From: an uncultured Clostridium sp.
GTDB taxonomy: Bacteria; Bacillota; Clostridia; Lachnospirales; Lachnospiraceae
Direction: 5' to 3'
NCBI GenBank assembly: GCA_945915475.1
Contig: CAMEFI010000027.1
Span: forward strand, 1 to 38,928
DNA: 38,928 nt
Within the stretch, counting starts at the first letter, position 1, and the number at the start of each line of letters is the position of its first letter. The notes under the pieces are model-generated. The model searched no databases and was not told where the DNA came from. It was given only the letters and a program-made list of their open reading frames with translations. Positions 32,410 through 38,928 of the stretch are shown here, piece by piece. The translations under genes were made by a program, and so were the position numbers.

Positions 32410-34095
32410 TTATTCATAACCCTGTTTCAGACGTTGTTCAAACTCTGCCTGTGGAAGCGGCTTATCAAAAACATATCCCTGTACAATATCACATCCCACC
32501 TGCTTCAGATACTCTAACTGTTCCGTGGTCTCCACACCTTCAGCGATGGTCTTCTTCCCAAGTTGTTTAACAAGCTTCACAATACTTCCAAACATGACCA
32601 TATCTTTCTTCTTGTCCGGATATTCCGACTCTAACGGAATAAAAGATTTATCAATCTTAATGACATTCAGATCTACCTGCTTGATCATATTAAGGGAAGA
32701 GAATCCGGTTCCAAAATCATCAATGGATGTTCCAATCCCATTATCTCTTAGTCCATTGACAATATTCGACATAATCTCATAATTCTGGAAATCTTCACTC
32801 TCAGTCAATTCAATCTCTATGTACTTATGATCCACTCCGTACCGGTCAACAATCTCCACAATCTGTTCCACAAGATTATCTTCCTCTAAATGTCTGCGTG
32901 AAAAATTCACGGAAATACAGACGGGCTTCTCACCTTTTTCTATCCATCCCTTCAGGAACTTACATGCCTGTTCTAATACATAATAATCCAGCTTACAGAC
33001 ACTGCCTTCTCTCTCTAATTGAGGAATAAACTGCATAGGTGGAATCAGCCTGCCATCATGAAACCATCTTACCAGTGCCTCTGCACCACAAATCGTCTTA
33101 TCTTTAATATTCACTTTGGACTGGTAGTATACAATAAATTCTCCCTTTTCTAACGCCGGAACGAAATTGGAAATAATACTCTGTGTCTCCATCAACTGTT
33201 TCTGTATCTCATCCGAATAATATGCCACCGTTCCAACACCACGAAGTCTCGCTGCCTGATAAGCAATACTGGCACGTGCCATCACCTCTCTCGGTACATC
33301 AACACCCTCCAGCGTACCGACACCAATGGTTGCTCCAAATACAAATTCTTTCTTCTTTCCCTTTGCCACATGGATAATCTTTATGTTACGAAGCATCTCT
33401 ACAAAGGCTTGTGCATGTTCCTTCCGTATAATTGCAACAAAATTATCTCCCCCCAACCTGGCAACCAATTCATTCTCATCAGTTGCCTGCTTCACATGCT
33501 GGGCATATTTTCTCAAAATGACATCTCCCTCTGCATAGGGAAATACCTTATTCACATACTTAAAATTATGGATATTGAAAAACAGTACCCTGTATTTCTC
33601 TAACACCTGTCTCTGCATCAATCCGACCACAAACTGCATGAAAGACTCTACATTCGACACTCCCGTTGCCATATCCGTGTTCATTACATGCATCAAAAAA
33701 CCCTGCATAATAACTCTGCTATACTGTGCAAACACCTCTTTTGCCAGAAGATTATGCATCCTCTTCTCTTCTTCCGAAAATGCTTCCTCTCCCCATGGGT
33801 ACAAAGAAATGGTAACCATTCCTCTATCCGGTAAATGAAAACATACCGTTTGCATATCCTCTCCAACATCCTGTCCCCTGTCATACAACACCGACCGGTG
33901 ATGAGCCCCACCTGATCTCAACTTACTTGGTGGTGCATCCTGCAAAAGTTCTGCCCGCCCCAGCCGGACATCATCTGCGATCATAGCAAGCGCCTTCTTT
34001 ACATTCTCTTCACATTCCTCTATGTTTGTCACAGGTATATGCAGCCTATCCAGAAATTGTGCCATTCTCCCATCCAATACAATCCCTTTGTCCAT
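32410..34095 (-). CDS. GGDEF-EAL protein, likely an active c-di-GMP phosphodiesterase
   Basis: About 561 residues from the ATG at 34095, five bases after AAGGAGGG; a longer frame to 34179 lacks a ribosome site. The N-terminal region (1-130) may be a divergent GAF-like sensor. The GGDEF domain (about 140-300) reads RLGGDNF and lacks the catalytic Glu. The EAL domain (about 315-560) keeps Glu339 (EALVRW), Asn397 (SVNFS), Glu432 (ELTES), Asp459-460 (IDDFGTG), Lys480 (VIKIDK) and Glu520 (AEGVE), so hydrolysis of c-di-GMP is expected. It is soluble, with no membrane segment in the preferred form. The HAD-like gene lies 120 bp upstream. Confidence 0.9.
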   Translation of the reverse strand: MDKGIVLDGRMAQFLDRLHIPVTNIEECEENVKKALAMIADDVRLGRAELLQDAPPSKLRSGGAHHRSVLYDRGQDVGEDMQTVCFHLPDRGMVTISLYPWGEEAFSEEEKRMHNLLAKEVFAQYSRVIMQGFLMHVMNTDMATGVSNVESFMQFVVGLMQRQVLEKYRVLFFNIHNFKYVNKVFPYAEGDVILRKYAQHVKQATDENELVARLGGDNFVAIIRKEHAQAFVEMLRNIKIIHVAKGKKKEFVFGATIGVGTLEGVDVPREVMARASIAYQAARLRGVGTVAYYSDEIQKQLMETQSIISNFVPALEKGEFIVYYQSKVNIKDKTICGAEALVRWFHDGRLIPPMQFIPQLEREGSVCKLDYYVLEQACKFLKGWIEKGEKPVCISVNFSRRHLEEDNLVEQIVEIVDRYGVDHKYIEIELTESEDFQNYEIMSNIVNGLRDNGIGTSIDDFGTGFSSLNMIKQVDLNVIKIDKSFIPLESEYPDKKKDMVMFGSIVKLVKQLGKKTIAEGVETTEQLEYLKQVGCDIVQGYVFDKPLPQAEFEQRLKQGYE

Positions 34096-34215
34096 CTTTT
34101 CCCTCCTTAGGAAACCCCCAAAACCTAATAATCCCCATATCTCTATCATAACCTGTTGCACATAACGAAAAGCTGTCAAAATATATTCAATTGTAACACT
34201 AAAATGGGAATTTCG

Positions 34216-34992
34216 TCAATCTTTCAAATATCCTTTCCACACTGGTATCTCATACATTTTTCTTAAAGTACGCGCCACCTGGTTGGTATCTTCTCCAATC
34301 ACCTGCACATCATATTTGCCCGGCACACTTCCAAATGTAACGGTAGTTGTCAAACCTGTTATATCCTTAAGATACATGAGCATATTCTCCCGACATGCGT
34401 TTTTATTGTATATTTTAATATAGGAGTATCCCGGATACTCTTTTGAAGGATACCATAATATCTTCAGGATATTTTCATATCCTTTTTCTTTCAGCACATT
34501 ATAGAAAGCCTGTAATATTTCCGTCTTATCAATTATCATAAAATAAACCACGGAGGTTTTCTCCGGCAGAGGTAATTTTATGTAATTTCGGTACGGCGAG
34601 CTATGCAGCTTTTCAAACACCTTGCATTCGGCTTCATTTTCCAATTCATCATAATAGATTAAAAGACAGTCATCTATAATCACATTGGAGAAGCAATGTA
34701 ATCCTTTTTCTTTCGCAAGAGACAAAATCTCTTTTGACGTATCATAGGAAATAACAAATGCCTTTATAAAAGAATTTTTATTCATGTCATATAACACTGC
34801 CCCATCCATGGCAATAATGGGAAGCCGTAGCCGGATGCCGCTTAACAATTCGTACAAAGAAGCAGGCGTTCTCATGGTTGAAATAGTAAAATTTGCCCCA
34901 TCATCTAACAAATAGTTAATTTCTCTCTTACTGTAGGTGGACAGTTCTTCCTTCCCAGCAATCAGTGTATCATCGATTCCGGATACGAACAA
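34216..34992 (-). CDS. HAD-like (Cof type) protein with degenerate active site
   Basis: A 258-residue protein related to HAD-IIB sugar phosphatases. Start: TTG at 34992, five bases after GGAGGG; the ATG at 34997 is in another frame and touches the ribosome site. Motif I reads FVSGIDDTL: Gly5 replaces the nucleophilic Asp, Asp7 is kept. Motif II is FTISTMRT and the cap begins PIIAMDGAVLYD. Motif IV, where GDGxND is expected, reads TFGSVPGKYDVQV. The enzyme should therefore lack phosphatase activity, and may be a binding protein. It stands between the GGDEF-EAL gene and the large secreted protein. Confidence 0.75.
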   Translation of the reverse strand: MFVSGIDDTLIAGKEELSTYSKREINYLLDDGANFTISTMRTPASLYELLSGIRLRLPIIAMDGAVLYDMNKNSFIKAFVISYDTSKEILSLAKEKGLHCFSNVIIDDCLLIYYDELENEAECKVFEKLHSSPYRNYIKLPLPEKTSVVYFMIIDKTEILQAFYNVLKEKGYENILKILWYPSKEYPGYSYIKIYNKNACRENMLMYLKDITGLTTTVTFGSVPGKYDVQVIGEDTNQVARTLRKMYEIPVWKGYLKD

Positions 34993-35104
34993 AACATCCC
35001 TCCGTTTTCTGCACGGTAAATGAAAGGAATTGACACCGATTCCAATGATAATTCCCTGAAAGAAATTCTTATTTCGACAGACAGTTCGTCTTTCTAACCG
35101 CGGA

Positions 35105-38100
35105 CTAGCGAATCACCTTCTGATTTCTACCATTTAGTCCTCTTTTCTTCAACAGCTTCTTATATTCAGCAAACTTCTTTGCAGGAACCTTTACAGAAGC
35201 ATTCCCATGAATTCCAGCAAATGCCTTTGCACCCATACATTTTTGTGTTAACTTCGCAGACTTAATCCGCACAGACTTAAGCTTCTTACATCCATTAAAT
35301 GCATTCTTTCCAATACGTACCACATTTTTTCCAATTGTCAGTTTCTTAAGTTTCTTAAAGCCCTTGAAAGCATTGCTTTCTATCGATATCACTTTATAAG
35401 ACATCCCGGCATATACTATCGTATCTGGTATTGTAATCGTCTTAACAGACCTGTTGCTTACTCCAATCACGGACACCTGACCTTCACTGACAATTTTATA
35501 ATCAATACCCTTGTACGAAATTTGCCTGTCAATCATTGCGTCTCCATTTTCCGTATCGGATGATGGTATCGCATTATTGTTCATATGATTCCAATCAATC
35601 GTAACTCCGGTATCCTGACCACCACCAAAGTTACCTGCTCCGTTCTCCAATTTGTCGTCTGTATCTATTGGCGTCTTCCCCAATTCATCTCTCAGATCTG
35701 TTGGTGGATTCTCCGATTCATCTCCCGAGCCTGTTGGTGATTTTTCCTCTTCTTTCGTAGCAAAGATATCTACATCTTTACTGTCCTGTGCTACATCCCA
35801 TAAATGATATGGATTCATCTCCACAAAAACAGGTGATTCCTGATTCGTTACATACCACACCACATTTCCTGCTGCATTTACTACGGGATCACAACCGGAC
35901 AAGGCAAGCGGCGTCGTATATACATCTGAGGCGATTCTGCCGCTTGGATCTATCATAGCCATTTTCGTAGCAAATGTATGCGTCTCCTGATTATATTCCT
36001 CCCACAGAATCAACAACTGATTTGCATTTATCTTAACCAGTTTGGAATTCGTAACGGTTATGGAAGTTTCCGCATCGTAATGAGTAATCCAGTTCTTATT
36101 ATCTTTCTCCGCCATTTTTGTGATTGCGTACACATATAAATTACTATTCGGAGCATCGGTCTCCATAATGCCGGTTCCTGCCATCACAACCCATTTATCA
36201 GTAACCTCTAATCCACCAAGGGAATATCCTGTGTAATTATAGTGTTTGTTCCCCGGTTCCGGAATCGCAACTGCCGTTCCATACAAATATGGTTTGCTGA
36301 TTAACGCATCCTTGTCCGTTCCCGTCAAAGCAATTCCTCTTGGGTACTCATCCCCTACATCTGCCCGATAGATTACATCCCCGTCACTAACAATCTTTTG
36401 CATCATGGAATGACTGACATAACCTGAACCAAGATTTTTTGTCTCTGTTTGAGAATCCACTAATGTCATATCACTTTCCTGAATCACAAATGTGCAATTC
36501 GCCTGATGCCCATCATACATTGTATGGCACGTATGAATATATAACTTACCAGATACCTCTGTCATATCTAATCCACCATGGCTAAATGGTGTATCTGTAT
36601 TTGCACCTGCTATTGCACATGCATCTATACGATTCCATAACTTGTCGTAGCGAACAACTCGAAGCACCTCCTGATCCGTCAACGCATCCGCATTAGTCTG
36701 CCCGAACACCAGATAATTGTAATCCTTTCCACTATAGAAACCACCAAAGAGGGAAAGCTCACATTCTATGTTCCTGCAGGAAACAAACTCTTTTTCCGAA
36801 GAATATTGTTCCACCACCAGTTGTCCCTCCTCGATCCATTCCACACGTTCATAACCCCCGTTATCTAGCGGTGTCAAATATGCAGTTGTAACACTGCCAT
36901 ACCACCCATCATTTACCGGCTTATGTATGATATCAGATGCTACACCCTGCGTTGTCGCAAGGGTAAAGGAGTAATCATTTACTGATAACTGTGAAGCAGC
37001 CACTTCAATCTCGATAGTATGTGACACCCCTAACATTTTAGAAGTAATCGTTACCGTTGCCGTGCCTTCACGCCAGGCATTGAGGCCACCCATCTCATCA
37101 ACAGAAACAATGCTGTTATCCGAGCTTTCAAATATATAATCAACAACAACATTACTCTCTGTATATGCAGATACAGTTCCACTCTCACCAACCGTCATAC
37201 CAGTGGGGCCATCATACAGGAAGTCCTCTGGTACGTTCATATCGAATTCCTCTACGTACATATTCCCGTCGGCATCACGTTCTACAGCCACAAGATGTTC
37301 CCCATATACCCGAAAATCATACACCGGATATTCTGTAGTCATGGCATATTTTTTCTTATTCGTGGCAATATCATAACGGGTAAGTTCTTTTTGATCTGTT
37401 TTGACAATGATATCTTTGTCATCATCTGTCAAATCGCATCTCGTACCCATGCTTGAAATATCGTCCCCACTGCCATCTGTAACTGTATTGCCAGCAGACA
37501 CAGCAAACTTAACCACATCCGTATTGTTCACATTAAGCTCTGCAAATGACACACTACTATCAATCAAACTAATTGAATTCGTCTGGGTGGTATGGTCATC
37601 CACGTCATAGGAATTAGAATCAATCAGCAACAGAGCATTATGGTTACACACAGTAAGATCTGCCAGATACCGATCATTCAACATTCTTGTTGATACACCA
37701 TGATCCATATACCCTTTTTGAAAGAGCATCGTAAGATTCGCTCCAACAACCTTCACATTATTATCCTGATCCACATTTCCTGCCATGAGGGAATACATGG
37801 CATGGGAATATCCCCAATAGATCCAATCGTAACGTCCTTCGTAATAGAAATTGCCATTCGTCTTATCATAACCGGTAAACCGATAGATGGCACAAGGGCT
37901 CTTGCCTTTGCTAATAAATGTTCCGTCCGCATCAAACAAACGGACATATGCATGATCCTCTTCCGTGAACACAAGATAACGTCCCCGGTCATCCACACAG
38001 AATGCTGTTGCCACTTTACCTCCCAAAATGCCACATTCCGTGTCAAAGCCCTCCAGCTTCACAGAAGTAACCTGTTCTGTATTCAAATCATATCGATACA

Positions 38101-38521
38101 TGATCACTTCATTGGCGAATGCCATAAGCACTCCATCTTCATCATAATATCTCTCCTCTTCCGGGATTCTTGTATAGGTACTTGTAGATAAATACACCAT
38201 ATTATTATCACAATATACCGTTCCTGCACCCTTTAGTCTGTATATTGTTTCATAAGTATCATTTGTAATATCATATTTGATAATCTCATAACCATCCGTT
38301 GAACCATAGCTGTTCAGATATGGCCGCAAGGTATAGAGGTATCCTGGTTCCTCAGAATATAAAATATTATAATCCAGCACACATCCGCTATATCCGAACT
38401 GCTCGCTATCCAATGCTACCACCTTAATATCATTTGCCGCAGCATGCACAGGCTTCATCGGCACATGCAACATCCCCATCAACAGTATCCAGGCTATGAT
38501 TCCCCACAAACTCTTTTTCAT
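35105..38521 (-). CDS. Large secreted protein: propeller-like blocks, Ig-like (Big2) domain, LRR_5 C-terminus
   Basis: An 1138-residue exported protein. The signal peptide (about 1-28) ends at VHAAA and is cleaved. Residues about 30-430 and 515-915 are repetitive beta-rich blocks resembling propellers. A bacterial Ig-like Big2 domain lies at about 430-510 (VGESGTVSAY, GTATVTITS). An acidic linker (about 918-998) contains three 11-residue repeats. The C-terminus (about 1000-1105) is an LRR_5/BspA-like block (ITIPDTIVYAG, AFKGFKKLKKLTIG, NAFNGCKKLKSVRI) and ends in a basic tail. Such proteins are surface or secreted factors for adhesion or polymer binding. No LPXTG or transmembrane anchor is present. 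The gene is monocistronic with its own promoter. Confidence 0.8.
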   Translation of the reverse strand: MKKSLWGIIAWILLMGMLHVPMKPVHAAANDIKVVALDSEQFGYSGCVLDYNILYSEEPGYLYTLRPYLNSYGSTDGYEIIKYDITNDTYETIYRLKGAGTVYCDNNMVYLSTSTYTRIPEEERYYDEDGVLMAFANEVIMYRYDLNTEQVTSVKLEGFDTECGILGGKVATAFCVDDRGRYLVFTEEDHAYVRLFDADGTFISKGKSPCAIYRFTGYDKTNGNFYYEGRYDWIYWGYSHAMYSLMAGNVDQDNNVKVVGANLTMLFQKGYMDHGVSTRMLNDRYLADLTVCNHNALLLIDSNSYDVDDHTTQTNSISLIDSSVSFAELNVNNTDVVKFAVSAGNTVTDGSGDDISSMGTRCDLTDDDKDIIVKTDQKELTRYDIATNKKKYAMTTEYPVYDFRVYGEHLVAVERDADGNMYVEEFDMNVPEDFLYDGPTGMTVGESGTVSAYTESNVVVDYIFESSDNSIVSVDEMGGLNAWREGTATVTITSKMLGVSHTIEIEVAASQLSVNDYSFTLATTQGVASDIIHKPVNDGWYGSVTTAYLTPLDNGGYERVEWIEEGQLVVEQYSSEKEFVSCRNIECELSLFGGFYSGKDYNYLVFGQTNADALTDQEVLRVVRYDKLWNRIDACAIAGANTDTPFSHGGLDMTEVSGKLYIHTCHTMYDGHQANCTFVIQESDMTLVDSQTETKNLGSGYVSHSMMQKIVSDGDVIYRADVGDEYPRGIALTGTDKDALISKPYLYGTAVAIPEPGNKHYNYTGYSLGGLEVTDKWVVMAGTGIMETDAPNSNLYVYAITKMAEKDNKNWITHYDAETSITVTNSKLVKINANQLLILWEEYNQETHTFATKMAMIDPSGRIASDVYTTPLALSGCDPVVNAAGNVVWYVTNQESPVFVEMNPYHLWDVAQDSKDVDIFATKEEEKSPTGSGDESENPPTDLRDELGKTPIDTDDKLENGAGNFGGGQDTGVTIDWNHMNNNAIPSSDTENGDAMIDRQISYKGIDYKIVSEGQVSVIGVSNRSVKTITIPDTIVYAGMSYKVISIESNAFKGFKKLKKLTIGKNVVRIGKNAFNGCKKLKSVRIKSAKLTQKCMGAKAFAGIHGNASVKVPAKKFAEYKKLLKKRGLNGRNQKVIR
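35642..35740 (-). repeat. Three 33-bp tandem repeats in the linker of the large secreted protein
   Basis: Residues 928-960 read SPTGSGDESEN, PPTDLRDELGK and TPIDTDDKLEN. The units are in frame, so a gain or loss of copies would keep the frame. Confidence 0.65.
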
Positions 38522-38603
38522 AAATATCTCCCTCTCCTATACTCTCCATCATCCTACATATGGCAGCATGCCAGACAACTTGTTTTCAGCTATATTATTT
38601 ATC

Positions 38604-38630
38604 ATTATATCAAATTTCCCTTAATGTCAA
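38604..38630 (-). promoter_or_regulatory. Promoter of the large secreted protein gene
   Basis: On the minus strand a perfect TTGACA (38625-38630), a short 15-bp spacer and a perfect TATAAT (38604-38609), about 80 bp before the start codon. The spacer is shorter than usual. Confidence 0.5.
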
Positions 38631-38661
38631 CAATTTGTTTTTATGTTTTTTAAAGCTATAC

Positions 38662-38710
38662 ATAGAAAAACCACCCCAAGACTTGGCAGGTCGCAGGGTG
38701 GAATTTCTAT
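38662..38710 (-). terminator. Terminator after the membrane-protein fragment at the window edge
   Basis: On the minus strand CCACCC (38696-38701) pairs with GGGTGG (38671-38676), extended by ATAGAAA/TTTCTAT on the outside, and followed by TTTTTC. It lies 95 bp after the stop of the partial gene. Confidence 0.7.
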
Positions 38711-38804
38711 CTTGTTTATAACCAGTCAACCCACCTTGCGGGCGTTTAGTCCAAAGATGAATTCTCTTGATATCATTCCGGCAAATATGAATTTGTTAGT
38801 ATCA

Positions 38805-38927
38805 TCACTGCCCTGGGAATGCAAATAACGCAAGTAGAAAGATAGCAAGAAATACTGCAACTACTATGCCAGCAAAAACTAGCGCAACTATCAAAGTCTG
38901 TTTACACGATTTTCCTGTTACACGTCT
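38805..38927 (-). CDS. 3' end of a small membrane protein gene (partial)
   Basis: Forty codons reach from the right end of the window to a TGA at 38805. They begin RRVTGKSCKQ and are followed by one long hydrophobic helix (ALVFAGIVVAVF and onward), ending AFPGQ. This looks like the C-terminal transmembrane tail of a small protein, with a terminator downstream. The start is outside the window and no family can be named. Confidence 0.45.
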   Translation of the reverse strand, partial: RRVTGKSCKQTLIVALVFAGIVVAVFLAIFLLALFAFPGQ

Positions 38928-38928
38928 A

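Noticed and set aside
37700-38191. 163-codon plus-strand open frame
   Set aside because: Antisense to the large secreted protein; Ile/His-rich shadow translation.
38643-38828. 61-codon plus-strand open frame at the right edge
   Set aside because: Overlaps the minus-strand terminator and the partial membrane-protein gene; no ribosome site.

Overview
The window looks like chromosomal core genome from a low-GC, anaerobic, endospore-forming Firmicute, most likely a Clostridia of the Lachnospiraceae type (Roseburia/Agathobacter/Butyrivibrio-like). Support comes from strong AGGAGG-type ribosome binding sites, TTGACA/TATAAT promoters with 17-bp spacing, a spore protease YyaC gene, DUF5711- and DUF6145-like genes typical of this family, a MetH without reactivation domain, a TrkA/TrkH potassium system and a secreted Ig-like/LRR_5 surface protein. 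A species cannot be named from sequence alone. No rRNA, tRNA, CRISPR array, phage or transposase gene was seen.

Layout. 0.1-3.3 kb, minus strand: a cell-envelope group (LysM protein with an MPN-like domain, DUF5711 membrane protein, CvpA protein). 3.6-7.9 kb: yyaC (+), a membrane coiled-coil protein convergent with it, a small CBS protein (+) that probably starts at an ATT codon, and a minus-strand pair of an unknown protein and a degenerate HD-GYP protein. 8.0-12.3 kb: truA (+) convergent with DUF6145-like/coaX/dusB (-), and an aminotransferase (+) divergent from that operon through a promoter pair sharing one palindromic -35 box. 12.4-17.3 kb, minus: a foldase lipoprotein and a sugar ABC importer (binding protein, then two permeases) without an ATPase. 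17.5-21.5 kb, minus: a CNNM/CorC-type protein, an ABC-F ATPase and a membrane alpha/beta hydrolase, apparently one operon. 21.7-28.7 kb: a Cys-rich miniprotein (+), a second foldase lipoprotein, ilvN-ilvC, dtd-metH (-), and the S4-domain protein YlmH (+). 28.8-31.9 kb: a nested palindromic element followed by trkA-trkH (+). 31.9-38.5 kb, minus: pncC/cinA, a GGDEF-EAL phosphodiesterase, a HAD-like protein and an 1138-residue secreted protein. The window ends in the 3' end of a small membrane-protein gene with its terminator.

Themes. Housekeeping functions (tRNA modification and proofreading, CoA, branched-chain amino acids, methionine, K+ uptake, protein export folding) are mixed with signalling and envelope genes. 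Several proteins keep a family fold but lose catalytic residues (MPN, HD-GYP, GGDEF, alpha/beta hydrolase, HAD, one ABC-F site), which suggests binding or regulatory roles. The most unusual non-coding features are the 209-bp nested palindrome upstream of trkA, two hairpins inside the sugar-transporter operon, and the hairpin cluster at 12.3-12.4 kb. No unmistakably new multi-gene system was found; the nested palindrome, the probable ATT start and the MPN-LysM protein are the best leads.
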